Positions 52,812-61,394 of a stretch of 64,000 nt of DNA are shown piece by piece; positions within the stretch are counted from its first letter, which is position 1; every line of letters starts with the position of its first letter. The notes under the pieces are model-generated. The model saw nothing but the letters and a program-made list of their open reading frames with translations. It searched no databases and was not told where the DNA came from. The translations under genes were made by a program, and so were the position numbers. The stretch is from assembly GCA_963803155.1 (NCBI GenBank), contig CAWDMN010000002.1, positions 3,530 to 67,529 of the forward strand, in the 5' to 3' direction. This DNA comes from CAWDMN01 sp963803155 (GTDB taxonomy: Bacteria; Acidobacteriota; Terriglobia; Versatilivoradales; Versatilivoraceae).

Positions 52812-53549
52812 CTACCCATTTGCACCATAGGGATTTTCGGAGAGCAGGATTTGATTTTTAGGATTTCGGGTCTCGCCAACGCTGGTGACAAAAACAGCGC
52901 CACGATCGGCCATGGGACACTTCTTCTCGCAAATCCCGCAGCCAATGCACAGTTCAGGGTCGATGCGAGGCTGCTTGACCGTTACCCGCTCTCCTTTGGC
53001 ATTCATCACTTCCACTTCCTCAAACCAGATCGCTTTTTTTGGAGTGGGGCAATGTTCCTCACAAACAATACAGGAACGGGCGGAGGCATAAGGAAGACAA
53101 CGGTTTTTATCGAAGAACGCCAAACCGATTTTGATTTTCTTTTTTTCCTCCACCGTCAATTCCCTGATGGCATCGGTGGGACAAACCTGCGTGCAGAGCG
53201 TGCATTCATATTCGCAATAGCCTAGCTTCATCTTCAGAACTGGAGACCACAGTCCTTCCAAGCCGGCTTCAAAGAGAGTCGGTTGAATCGCATTGGTCGG
53301 ACAGACTTTCATGCATTCGCCACAACGAATGCAACGAGCCAGGAACTCGTCCTCACCCACCGCCCCGGGAGGCCGCACCAATTCCGGATTAAAGGATTTC
53401 CCCTGTCCTCTCGCCCCAACCTTAAATAGAAGACCACCGCCAACTCCAGCGACACCAGCGGTAATCAGGCTCCGGCGGCTCAAATCCAATCGAGCCGCTT
53501 TTGGAGGGGAAATGAAATTGAACAGCCATCGTAAAGATGACTCGATCAT
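52812..53549 (-). CDS. Tat-exported NapG/MauM-like polyferredoxin
   Basis: This 245-residue protein has a Tat signal (LSRRSLITAGVAGVGGG, residues about 23-40) and four Cys clusters for 4Fe-4S centres: CIRCGECMKVCP, CEYECTLCTQVCP, CIVCEEHCP and CIGCGICEKKCP. This is the layout of NapG/MauM-type periplasmic electron carriers, which work with a NapH-type membrane partner. That partner lies just upstream in transcription order. The gene lies 64 bases ahead of the GMC oxidoreductase start. The expected role is electron transfer between the membrane protein and a periplasmic redox enzyme. Confidence 0.88.
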   Translation of the reverse strand: MIESSLRWLFNFISPPKAARLDLSRRSLITAGVAGVGGGLLFKVGARGQGKSFNPELVRPPGAVGEDEFLARCIRCGECMKVCPTNAIQPTLFEAGLEGLWSPVLKMKLGYCEYECTLCTQVCPTDAIRELTVEEKKKIKIGLAFFDKNRCLPYASARSCIVCEEHCPTPKKAIWFEEVEVMNAKGERVTVKQPRIDPELCIGCGICEKKCPMADRGAVFVTSVGETRNPKNQILLSENPYGANG

Positions 53550-53753
53550 GTCGAGCCCCCACTCAGCCGTCTGGGCCGAAGGATCAGCCCCAGATTCACT
53601 GAGGCGTGGAGAGTTTTATAGCTCATTCAATAATTCCCTATTCGAGAGTTGCCCCTCAAAGAAATCCAAGGAGAAACAAAAACTGAAACACTGCAGATCT
53701 TTTCTTGGGAAACATCCAACTCTCCGTGCCTCGGTGTCTCGGCGGCAGCATAG

Positions 53754-54704
53754 TCATTCCTCATTTTTGTTCTTCCGGGGGACTTCAAAGTGAAAGCTGA
53801 TCGCCTCGCTGGGGCATTTCGACTCACAATTCCAACAATAAAAACACTCCGCCGGCTTCCAGCCTCCATGACTGTGCGGTTCCGCCGCACCCTGGCAATC
53901 CGGGAGGCAAAGGCGGCAATCGTTGCATGCACCCTCATTTTTCACCAGGCGTAATGCCGGATTTTTTCCGACCACACCCAGAAGAGCGCCGAGCGGGCAG
54001 ATATACCGGCACCAGAAGCGGGCGCGGAAAAAATTCAAGCCAACCACGAGGCCAAACAGTGCCCCTATCAACAGAGTCCAAAAATAGTGGGGCTGTTCGA
54101 GCACGAGAAAATAGCGGCGCAGCACATCGTATACTGGTTCAGAAATGGAAGTAAGGCGCCACCCTCCAAGGGCCGGATCCGTTTGATAAATCCATCCAAA
54201 GATTCCCTGAATCGCCGCTTGCGCGGAAGGATAAAGAGCGATCGTGGTCGAACGATAAAAAAAGGAAAAAGGGTCCAGCCATCCCACCAGATTAAATCCT
54301 AAAAAGGCGGAAACAAGAAAGAAGGCCAGGAAGTAATGCTTTGCTTTTTGCCATCGGGAGTACCCACCGCATTCCATCTTTTCTTTGAGACGTCCTCCGC
54401 GCAGGCCGGTGAAGAAATTATGCAGAGCTCCAAAAGGGCAGACCCAGCCGCAAAACCAGCGTCCGAAAATAAGAGTGGCCGCCAGTGTCACGAGCGAAAG
54501 CAAAAGAGAGGATATGATCTTATGTGTGCTGATCCAGGAAGTCAGCAAGATCAAGGGGTCCAATTCAAAGAAAAAGGTCACCCACCCACCGGTTCGGTTG
54601 ATGGGGTGAAAAGTGGTTTGGACAACCAGGTAAAAAAAAAGAATGAGAAAGAAAGTCTGGATGATTCTCCGTGTCCAGACAATCCAGGATTTTTTCTTGG
54701 CCAT
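53754..54704 (-). CDS. NapH/YccM-like membrane 4Fe-4S protein
   Basis: This 316-residue inner-membrane protein has about five helices and the two paired motifs WFCGWVCPFGAL and FWCRYICPLGALLG typical of the NapH/NosR/YccM group, followed by a ferredoxin tail with CNDCRLCLPDC and CFYCWNCESKCP. Members pass electrons between the quinone pool and periplasmic or cytoplasmic partners. The neighbouring NapG-like ferredoxin is the natural partner. No nitrate or nitrous-oxide reductase gene is present in the window, so the pair is used for another reaction, by context the GMC enzyme. Confidence 0.88.
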   Translation of the reverse strand: MAKKKSWIVWTRRIIQTFFLILFFYLVVQTTFHPINRTGGWVTFFFELDPLILLTSWISTHKIISSLLLSLVTLAATLIFGRWFCGWVCPFGALHNFFTGLRGGRLKEKMECGGYSRWQKAKHYFLAFFLVSAFLGFNLVGWLDPFSFFYRSTTIALYPSAQAAIQGIFGWIYQTDPALGGWRLTSISEPVYDVLRRYFLVLEQPHYFWTLLIGALFGLVVGLNFFRARFWCRYICPLGALLGVVGKNPALRLVKNEGACNDCRLCLPDCQGAAEPHSHGGWKPAECFYCWNCESKCPSEAISFHFEVPRKNKNEE

Positions 54705-54959
54705 TAATTAAACTCGGCGCCAGGATTCATATGATCTACACGCGCAATATATTCTGATGAAAATTATGTGGCAGCGTCACCGGGCTGCCTTCAAATAGCA
54801 ATCGCTATCCGGCAGGCCATACTTCGTCAAATCAAAAGAAAGCCTATGGGGCGAACTGCACTCGGCAGACGTTTGAGATGAGCCACGATTGAGTATGTGA
54901 ATCAATGCTCACCGTCGCGTCAGAAGCTTTGTCTTCTTGCAGCTTCCGGCGTGAATAAT

Positions 54960-55892
54960 TTAAATCTCTATCATCCGGGGGTTAAGAGATTCGAATTTGA
55001 GCTTGCCCAAACCGCGGCTGTCGGCTTCGACAATATAAGAAATTTCTTGCGGTTTAAGCCCGAGCAGCGTGGCGCCGTACGCATCCACCGCCACTTGATC
55101 GATGCTGGCAATTACGGTATCCCTGCGCTTCACATCCGCCAGATTGCCGCCGGTGGGGCCATTGGCGGTGAGAATGCGAATGGCATCCATGACCACCAGG
55201 GTGGGATGCACCACCATGGCGAGATCCACCAGAGTCTTCCCCAAGTCTTGATGGAAGCGTTCCCGGGCTCCGCCGGCCACTCCCATCAAATTTTTCATTC
55301 CCAGTGTGGCCCGGCAAAGGCTGTGATGCTTAACAATGGGGACATTAATAAACTTATTCGCTTCGAGCATGTCGGCATAGATTTCCCATTCCCCTAGCAC
55401 CTTCCCATGGAGAGCAGTTTTGCGGAACTTGCGAAAATCGAGAGGAAAAGCCTGGGCTCCCGCTTTTTCAGAAGCGGCTTGAATTCCGCTGCGGGCATAA
55501 GTGCGCACCGCCGTGTGGCAAGGATTATCTCCCACGAAAACCTTTTTTGCTCCCGCTTGGTAACATAGCTCGATCAAAGTGACCACCACATCGGGATTGG
55601 TGGTGGCCGCCTGCTCGGGACGCCGGTCCCAGCCGATGTTGGGTTTTATCCAGACTACATCATTTTTCGAAATGAACCGGCCCATCCCGCCCAGGCTCTC
55701 GATGGCTTTTCCCGTCAATTGACGGGCTTCTTGAGCAATTCCTTCCACGGCCTCCAGGGATTGTTTGCAGTGGGCAATTCCCATCATGGGACCACTGGCC
55801 GCCGCTTGGGCATCAAGGCCGAATAGTCCCGTATTTATGGAAAGGCCGGTAGCCACGCCAGCTTGGATAAATCGCCTCCGGGTACAAACCAT
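54960..55892 (-). CDS. DUF362-domain protein, Tat-exported
   Basis: The product has 310 residues from ATG 55892, with GGAG eight bases upstream and CTRRRFIQAGVATGLS as a Tat signal. It is a homologue of the protein at 31514-32410, with matching GGMGRFISKNDVVWIKPNIG, NTNPDVVVTLIELC, INVPIVKHHSLCRATLGMK and LGLKPQEISYIVEAD segments. It has five or more scattered Cys but no CxxC cluster of its own. It is the first gene of the minus-strand redox module, 255 bases ahead of the NapH-like gene. DUF362 proteins often accompany ferredoxins, and their chemistry is unknown. Confidence 0.84.
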   Translation of the reverse strand: MVCTRRRFIQAGVATGLSINTGLFGLDAQAAASGPMMGIAHCKQSLEAVEGIAQEARQLTGKAIESLGGMGRFISKNDVVWIKPNIGWDRRPEQAATTNPDVVVTLIELCYQAGAKKVFVGDNPCHTAVRTYARSGIQAASEKAGAQAFPLDFRKFRKTALHGKVLGEWEIYADMLEANKFINVPIVKHHSLCRATLGMKNLMGVAGGARERFHQDLGKTLVDLAMVVHPTLVVMDAIRILTANGPTGGNLADVKRRDTVIASIDQVAVDAYGATLLGLKPQEISYIVEADSRGLGKLKFESLNPRMIEI

Positions 55893-56584
55893 ATCGAATA
55901 CTCCAATTTGAAAAGGTTCGGAACGATGCAAGGACGATGCAAGTCACAAACAAAAAAACATAACTACTCAGACCCCAGCGTGGCTGCCACCCAGCAAGCC
56001 TATAGCCAGGGGTGGCGGCCTAACGGCCTTACCCCCGGCTAATGGCTGTGAATCCTTCGGGTTCAGTTCCCCCTTGAACGGTTACATTTAAATTCAGTTG
56101 AACCTATTTTTAACCTTCATTGAACGAAGGAAGCAGAATCGCCCACTTTGATCAACACATTATTGTAAATCCAATTGCGGAAAAAACGGGCACCTTTTTC
56201 ACATTTGTGATGGCGCCATTGGACAGTTCATTCGTTTACACTCCTTGATCGTGAGAAGTACTTCGCGGGCTATTTTGTGATGATCGGTCAAGCGAATTCT
56301 TGAAGTACCACAGAACAGAGTGGCTACTGAGGAATGAATCATACGGGAGGGCGAGCCTCCCAGCGAGCCAAAGCCAAGCAAAATCCCAGCGTGGGCTGCT
56401 CGCCAGGCAGAGTCCGCCTTAGCGGGAGTCTCTCCCTCCCGGCCGATGCTCAGTTCAGCCGGTCAGCATGGCTGATTCACCATGTCCCTTTAAATTATCG
56501 CCTGATCGTTTGGGATTGCATGAGCCAATCCATCGGCTGTGTTATATTAAACGGTGTAAAATTTTATCGAGTTCGGAGGGATAA
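55893..56584. other. Divergent intergenic region with repeats
   Basis: This region lies between the redox module and thiol peroxidase and has no gene. It contains a partial family B repeat (55961-56040) and a GC-rich palindrome (about 56340-56450) that shares AGTCCGCCT-AGCGGGAG with the region near 20.15 kb. Confidence 0.5.
55961..56040. repeat. Dispersed repeat family B, partial copy
   Basis: TAACTACTCAG-CCCC-G-GTGG-TGCCAC matches the start of the copies at 42.7 and 57.5 kb. The later blocks are replaced by a different palindrome (GGGTGGCGGCC...GGCC). Confidence 0.5.
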
Positions 56585-57103
56585 ATGACACAAGAGAAAA
56601 AAGGAGTGATCACATTTAAAGGAAATCCTTTGACCTTGATCGGACCGGATCTTAAAGCAGGAACCAAGGCTCCCGATTTTACCGTTCTGGCCAACGACCT
56701 GAGCCCGGTTTCCCTGAAGAACAGCGAGGGAAAAATCCGACTTATCAGCGTAGTCCCTTCCCTGGACACTCCCGTTTGCGATATGCAAACCCGCCGCTTC
56801 AATCAAGAAGCGGTTTCCTTGAGCAACAAGGTGGTTGTATTGACCGTCAGCATGGACCTCCCCTTTGCACAGAAACGCTGGTGCGGCGCTGCCGGCGTTG
56901 AGCGAGTTCAAACGCTATCCGATCATCGCGACGCCTCCTTTGGCCAGGCTTATGGCACTTTGATAAAAGAATTGCGTCTGGAAACCCGCGCCATTTTTGT
57001 GGTGGATGCCAACGAAGTGATTCGTTATGTCGAGTACGTTCCCGAAGTCACCTCAGAACCCAATTATGAAGCCGCTTTGAACGCAGTGAAGAAGCTGGCC
57101 TAA
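56585..57103 (+). CDS. tpx: Thiol peroxidase (atypical 2-Cys peroxiredoxin)
   Basis: This 172-residue enzyme reduces hydroperoxides with thioredoxin. The peroxidatic Cys65 lies in PSLDTPVCDMQ and the resolving Cys100 in KRWCGAAG, the 35-residue spacing typical of Tpx. The N-terminus (TFKGNPLTLIG) and the overall length also match. The ATG at 56585 has GGAGGG upstream. It stands alone in oxidative-stress defence and shows no link to its neighbours except that the nearby iron-sulfur proteins are peroxide-sensitive. Confidence 0.95.
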   Translation: MTQEKKGVITFKGNPLTLIGPDLKAGTKAPDFTVLANDLSPVSLKNSEGKIRLISVVPSLDTPVCDMQTRRFNQEAVSLSNKVVVLTVSMDLPFAQKRWCGAAGVERVQTLSDHRDASFGQAYGTLIKELRLETRAIFVVDANEVIRYVEYVPEVTSEPNYEAALNAVKKLA

Positions 57104-57855
57104 TTTTGCCTTCCTTCTCAACGCTCCAACAATGCTCTTCTGGAAAAGGCACGGTACGGATGGTTGCAGTTTTTGTTTTTTCCTCCCGTGCCTTCCCGCA
57201 TCCAACCCGTACAAATGGGCTCTGCTTAGCGCACAAACAGATGCAATTACGAGTGAGCGCAAAACGAATCACGGCGCGGAGTCGCGGCAATTGCTTTGCC
57301 GCTAGTGCTTGACATGACATGCACAGGGACTGTTGGTTTGAGCGCCATTGTCCGCTTTGTGTAATTAAAAGCGAGAGGACCTATTTGTACTCTGGCGGCA
57401 CGACACCGTCCGCGCAGTTCCAAATGAACAACGGCTGCCGAACATGCGAAAATCCTGGGTTTGGATAATTCTTCTCACACTGTAACTACTCAGCACCACC
57501 TCCCTGCGTGGTAGCCACGCTCGGGCGCATTTTGCGAGGCGTGGAGATTGGCATAACAGCTCTAAGCCGACGGCTCGCCGAAAACGCTCACCGTGGCCAC
57601 CAGTCACCCAGGGGTCAAAGTAGTTGCCTCACATTTAATTGCACCCCGGTATTCCCTTCGGTTTCCCATCTGATCAATTCTGAAGTATAATCACCCACCA
57701 GCTTGGAGTGTTTCTCGCTGGATTTTTGGACTATTCCAATTCCAACCGAACATCACCCCCCAACGTTCAGAATCGTCAACGGGTGACAAAACACGACTGT
57801 GCCGACGCTCACTGGCTCCGGGTAGATCAGGAAATTCTCGGGAGGTCTCATCGTT
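57104..57855. other. Intergenic region before gltX
   Basis: No protein or tRNA gene is recognised in these 752 bases. Repeat family B copy 2 is at 57482-57605. The part 57610-57840 is likely the gltX leader but shows no riboswitch or T-box motif that I can identify. Confidence 0.5.
57482..57605. repeat. Dispersed repeat family B, copy 2
   Basis: It starts GTAACTACTCAGC, carries GCATTTTGCGAGGCGTGGAG and ends CTCACCGTGGCCACCA. Block order is the same as at 42733-42855. Confidence 0.65.
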
Positions 57856-59292
57856 TTGAACGAAATCCGCGTAAGATTCGCTCCTTCCCCCACGGGATAT
57901 CTTCATGTGGGAGGCGCTCGAACGGCCCTATTCAACTGGCTTTTCGCGCGAAATCAAAAGGGCAAATTTATTTTAAGGATCGAAGATACCGATACGGACA
58001 GATCGCAGGAAGCCATGGTGCAAGGAATTATTGAAGGCTTGACTTGGCTTGGTTTGGATTGGGACGAAGGTCCTTTTTTTCAATCCCACCGGCTCGAACA
58101 ATATCGAATTGCCGCCGATCGCCTTGTCCAACAGAATCAGGCCTATCCATGTTTTTGTTCCTCCGAAGAACTCGCCGCCAAGCGTTCCGCCGCTGCCGAA
58201 CTTAAGGGAGATCCTCAATATGACGGGACCTGCCGGACGTTGAGGCAGGAGGAAATTCGGAAAAAAAAGGAACAAGGGCTTCAATATGTTATCCGTTTCA
58301 AAGTGCCGGAACGAGGCATGATCAGTTTTGTCGATGAAGTCTTCGGCAAAATTGAGACAGAACTCGGCACGGTTGAAGATTTCGTGCTGCTCCGCTCCGA
58401 CGGAATGCCCACCTACCACCTGGGAGTGGTGGTGGATGACATCGATATGCGGATTAGTCATGTCATTCGCGGCGCCGATCACATTTCGAATACGCCCAAA
58501 CAGCTGTTGCTCTATCAAGCCCTAGGGGCTGCCCTTCCCAGTTTTGCGCATGTCCCGCTGATTCTCGGCCCGGATAAAACCCGGCTAAGCAAGCGTCATG
58601 GAGCCACCTCCGTGGCGGCCTATAAGGAGATGGGTTTTCTGCCTTCCGCTTTTCGCAACTACCTTTCCCTGCTCGGCTGGGCTCCCCGTGAAAAAAGAGA
58701 GATTTTTTCGACGGAGGAAATCGTCGACAGGTTCAACCTGGAGGGGATCAGCCGCGGCAATGCGGTTTTTAATCTGGAAAAGCTGGAATGGATGAATGCG
58801 CAATTTTTCTCTGCCCTTTCGGCGAAGGAAATCTTTCCGCTGCTGAAGGAAGCTTTGATTAAGAGCGGATTATGGAATCCTGCTTTTGAGTCTTCCAGAA
58901 AAGATTGGTTTCTAAAAATCATTGATCTCTTGAAACCGCGCGTCAAGACAATGGCATCTTTTATCAGAAACGGCCGCCCTTTTTTTTCAGATAAATATGA
59001 GATAGAGCAAGCAGCCCGTGACAAGTTTTTAAAAGACCCCCTGCTCAAGGAGCTTCTCCCGGAATTGGCTTTGCAGCTGGAAGGACTCGCGAAATTCGAT
59101 CTGGTTAGCGCAGAGTCCACTTTGCGACGATTGGCTGAGGACCGGCAAATCAAGGCGGGAGTTCTCATCAATGCGGCCCGTGCACTGTTGACTGGTCAGA
59201 CTGTAGCCCCGGGGATTTTTGATGTGATGATAGCCTTGGGGCAGGAGCGGACAATTAAGCGCTTGCGCCATCCGATTCTGGAAACGCTCTGA
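57856..59292 (+). CDS. gltX: Glutamyl-tRNA synthetase
   Basis: This 478-residue class I synthetase charges tRNA-Glu, and perhaps tRNA-Gln through the indirect pathway. It has the HIGH-type motif H17-V-G-G20 in PTGYLHVGGARTALF and the KMSKS-type motif R243-L-S-K-R247 in DKTRLSKRHG. The C-terminal anticodon-binding domain covers about 330-478. It starts at TTG (MNEIRVRFAPSP), with GGGAGG about ten bases upstream, because no ATG fits the conserved N-terminus. It is the most conserved gene in the window and suitable for checking taxonomy. Confidence 0.96.
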   Translation: MNEIRVRFAPSPTGYLHVGGARTALFNWLFARNQKGKFILRIEDTDTDRSQEAMVQGIIEGLTWLGLDWDEGPFFQSHRLEQYRIAADRLVQQNQAYPCFCSSEELAAKRSAAAELKGDPQYDGTCRTLRQEEIRKKKEQGLQYVIRFKVPERGMISFVDEVFGKIETELGTVEDFVLLRSDGMPTYHLGVVVDDIDMRISHVIRGADHISNTPKQLLLYQALGAALPSFAHVPLILGPDKTRLSKRHGATSVAAYKEMGFLPSAFRNYLSLLGWAPREKREIFSTEEIVDRFNLEGISRGNAVFNLEKLEWMNAQFFSALSAKEIFPLLKEALIKSGLWNPAFESSRKDWFLKIIDLLKPRVKTMASFIRNGRPFFSDKYEIEQAARDKFLKDPLLKELLPELALQLEGLAKFDLVSAESTLRRLAEDRQIKAGVLINAARALLTGQTVAPGIFDVMIALGQERTIKRLRHPILETL

Positions 59293-59507
59293 GGTGAGCT
59301 GCGCGCCAGGTCATACGTTTCTGCATTGAACGCGATGAAGTTTTTTTTCCACATGGCAGAAAAATTTTTCAGCCGCAAATAGAATGGGTAAACATGTCAC
59401 GGTCATCCAGTAGTGTGACAGGACACGGCCGGAAACGGCAGCCATCCATAACCGTGCTTCATACGACCATACCCAATCTTGTTCGCGACAAATAGGAGCA
59501 GAAACAG

Positions 59508-60734
59508 ATGAACTTATTGCGCATGCGTCTTTCTGCGATGATGTTTCTTGAATATCTCGTCTGGGGATCGTGGTATGTCACCCTGGGCACATATCTGGGC
59601 CGGACCCTCAATTTCAGTGGGACGGAAATTGGGCTGGTGTACGGTACTCCCGCGTTGGCGGCAATGATCACCCCTTTTTTTATCGGCCTGATTGCCGACC
59701 GTTTTTTCGCCACGCAAAAAATACTGGCTATTCTCCATCTCATCGGTGCCCTGTTGCTTTTGGCGCTTTCTCGCCTGTATCAATTCCATTGGTTTTATCC
59801 GGTGCTGTTTAGCTACACGCTTTGCTTCATGCCAACCCTGGCGCTCACCAATTCTCTCTCCTTTCATCACCTGGAAAACCCGACCCGGCAATTCCCAAAC
59901 ATTCGGTTATTCGGAACGATTGCCTGGATCACCATCGGCATTATCATCGGGAAAATCGCGGTGGAAGCCTCCGTCGCGCAAATTTACCTGGCGGCGGGAG
60001 CTTCCTTGCTTATGGGACTCTACGCCTTTTCTCTGCCTCATACCCCGCCCAAAGGAAAGGGCCAGCAGATTTCCTGGCGCAGTATAGTTGGGTGGGACGC
60101 CCTCGAGCTTTTCCGCGATCCCTCTTTTCTTCTCTTCGTGCTGGGATCTTTTGCCATATGCATTCCGCTTTCCTTTTATTATGCTTTTGCCAACCTGTTT
60201 CTAAATGAAATCGGCATGCAGGAGGCCGCGGCCAAAATGACCTTGGGGCAGATGATGGAAATCTTTTTCTTCCTGATTATGCCGTTTTTTCTGGCCAGAC
60301 TTGGGATCAAAAAAATGATGCTGACGGCCATGGCAGCCTGGATGATCCGCTACCTGTTCTTCGCAGCTGGCTACCAGTCCAGCCTGGGATGGATGCTATT
60401 CGCGGGAATTCTCCTTCATGGCGTTTGTTATGATTTTTTCTTTGTTACCGGACAGATTTATGTGGATCAGCGGGCCGGGGAACATCTTCGCGGAGCCGCC
60501 CAAGGACTGATCACCTTTGTGACTTTTGGCGCGGGGATGTTTGTGGGAACCTGGCTTTCCGGAGTGGTGGCGCAATACTACAGCTACCTTTCCAACGCCG
60601 GATCTCTTCTTCACCAATGGAGTTCAGTCTGGAAAGTTCCTGCTTATATAGCCGCGGGAGTCTTCGTGCTCTTCTTGCTTTTCTTCAAGCCTTCTTCAAC
60701 GCCGCCTGAACAGAAATTGCCCGGCGCCAATTGA
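59508..60734 (+). CDS. MFS transporter, nucleoside:H+ symporter-like
   Basis: This 408-residue inner-membrane protein has about 12 helices. The start MRLSAMMFLEYLVWGSWYVTLGTYL and the early loop GLIADRFFATQKIL fit the nucleoside:H+ symporter (NupG/XapB) family of the major facilitator superfamily. The ATG at 59508 has AGGAG nine bases upstream. In carbohydrate loci of related bacteria this family is often found near sugar or nucleoside catabolic genes, so a sugar substrate is also possible. It converges with the small monooxygenase gene. Confidence 0.87.
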   Translation: MNLLRMRLSAMMFLEYLVWGSWYVTLGTYLGRTLNFSGTEIGLVYGTPALAAMITPFFIGLIADRFFATQKILAILHLIGALLLLALSRLYQFHWFYPVLFSYTLCFMPTLALTNSLSFHHLENPTRQFPNIRLFGTIAWITIGIIIGKIAVEASVAQIYLAAGASLLMGLYAFSLPHTPPKGKGQQISWRSIVGWDALELFRDPSFLLFVLGSFAICIPLSFYYAFANLFLNEIGMQEAAAKMTLGQMMEIFFFLIMPFFLARLGIKKMMLTAMAAWMIRYLFFAAGYQSSLGWMLFAGILLHGVCYDFFFVTGQIYVDQRAGEHLRGAAQGLITFVTFGAGMFVGTWLSGVVAQYYSYLSNAGSLLHQWSSVWKVPAYIAAGVFVLFLLFFKPSSTPPEQKLPGAN

Positions 60735-60899
60735 AAGATTGAATAGCCTGAAGCGCGAAACATCGGGGAGTGATCGGTGGCGCGGGCACTTGCCGAGCAA
60801 GCCAAGTCCCCCGTGGGACGCGCGAAAGGCGGCTTCTCCACACATCCACATCCCACCTCTTGGCCAGCCGTTTGTTACATTGGCAAGGCAAACACAAGT

Positions 60900-61199
60900 T
60901 CAGGGGAGAGTGCTATAAAGGCGAATGTCCGGTTCCGCGGCGAGCAGAGCAGGCAGTTTGGAGAGCGCATCTTTAAGGTGAGGAGTATTGAGGTGCGCCT
61001 TCAGAGCCGCTTCATTTTGCCATTCCTCCACAAACGTAAAATCAGTGGGATCAGCCCTGTTTTGCATACATTCATAGCGGATACAGCCGGGATCTTGACG
61101 CGAAGGGCCCAGCAATCCCGCAAGGAGATGGCGCACTTCCTCGACTGTTTCCGGACGAGCAATCATCCGGGCAATGACTTTTAACGTAGGATTGGACAT
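60900..61199 (-). CDS. Antibiotic-biosynthesis-monooxygenase (ABM) domain protein
   Basis: This 99-residue single-domain ferredoxin-like protein resembles YgiN-type quinol monooxygenases. Typical segments are VIARMIARPETVEEV, DPGCIRYECMQN, FTFVEEWQNEAALKAH and HLNTPHLKD. Such proteins act as dimers on small quinones or as scavenging enzymes. The ATG at 61199 is preceded by GGGAGGAAG. It is about 195 bases downstream of the end of the FGGY kinase gene on the same strand. Confidence 0.88.
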   Translation of the reverse strand: MSNPTLKVIARMIARPETVEEVRHLLAGLLGPSRQDPGCIRYECMQNRADPTDFTFVEEWQNEAALKAHLNTPHLKDALSKLPALLAAEPDIRLYSTLP

Positions 61200-61394
61200 T
61201 TACTTCCTCCCAGTTTTTTTTCGATGACAACAGCCGGCTTGTCATCGTCACAAAACTTGACAATTTTCAACCATGTTCTGTTTGGCCTTCTCCGTCGCTC
61301 CCGATGTCCGGGATGAAGCCCCGTGCTCGATCAGGCCTCATTCCCAAGACGAGGAATGAAATCGGCATTCAATCATTGCCTCGGATCTTCTTCA

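Noticed and set aside
53550..53753. Possible small gene between the two ferredoxins
   Set aside because: Only short frames without ribosome sites. The sequence includes CTCCGTGCCTCGGTGTCTCGG, which looks like a simple dispersed repeat.
57104..57855. tRNA or riboswitch before gltX
   Set aside because: No cloverleaf, T-box or other known leader could be recognised by eye. A covariance-model search would settle it.
59106..59117. TAGCGCAGAGTC inside gltX, like a REPIN end
   Set aside because: It lies in a conserved coding stretch (VSAESTLRR), and no paired palindrome or second end is present. Treated as coincidence.
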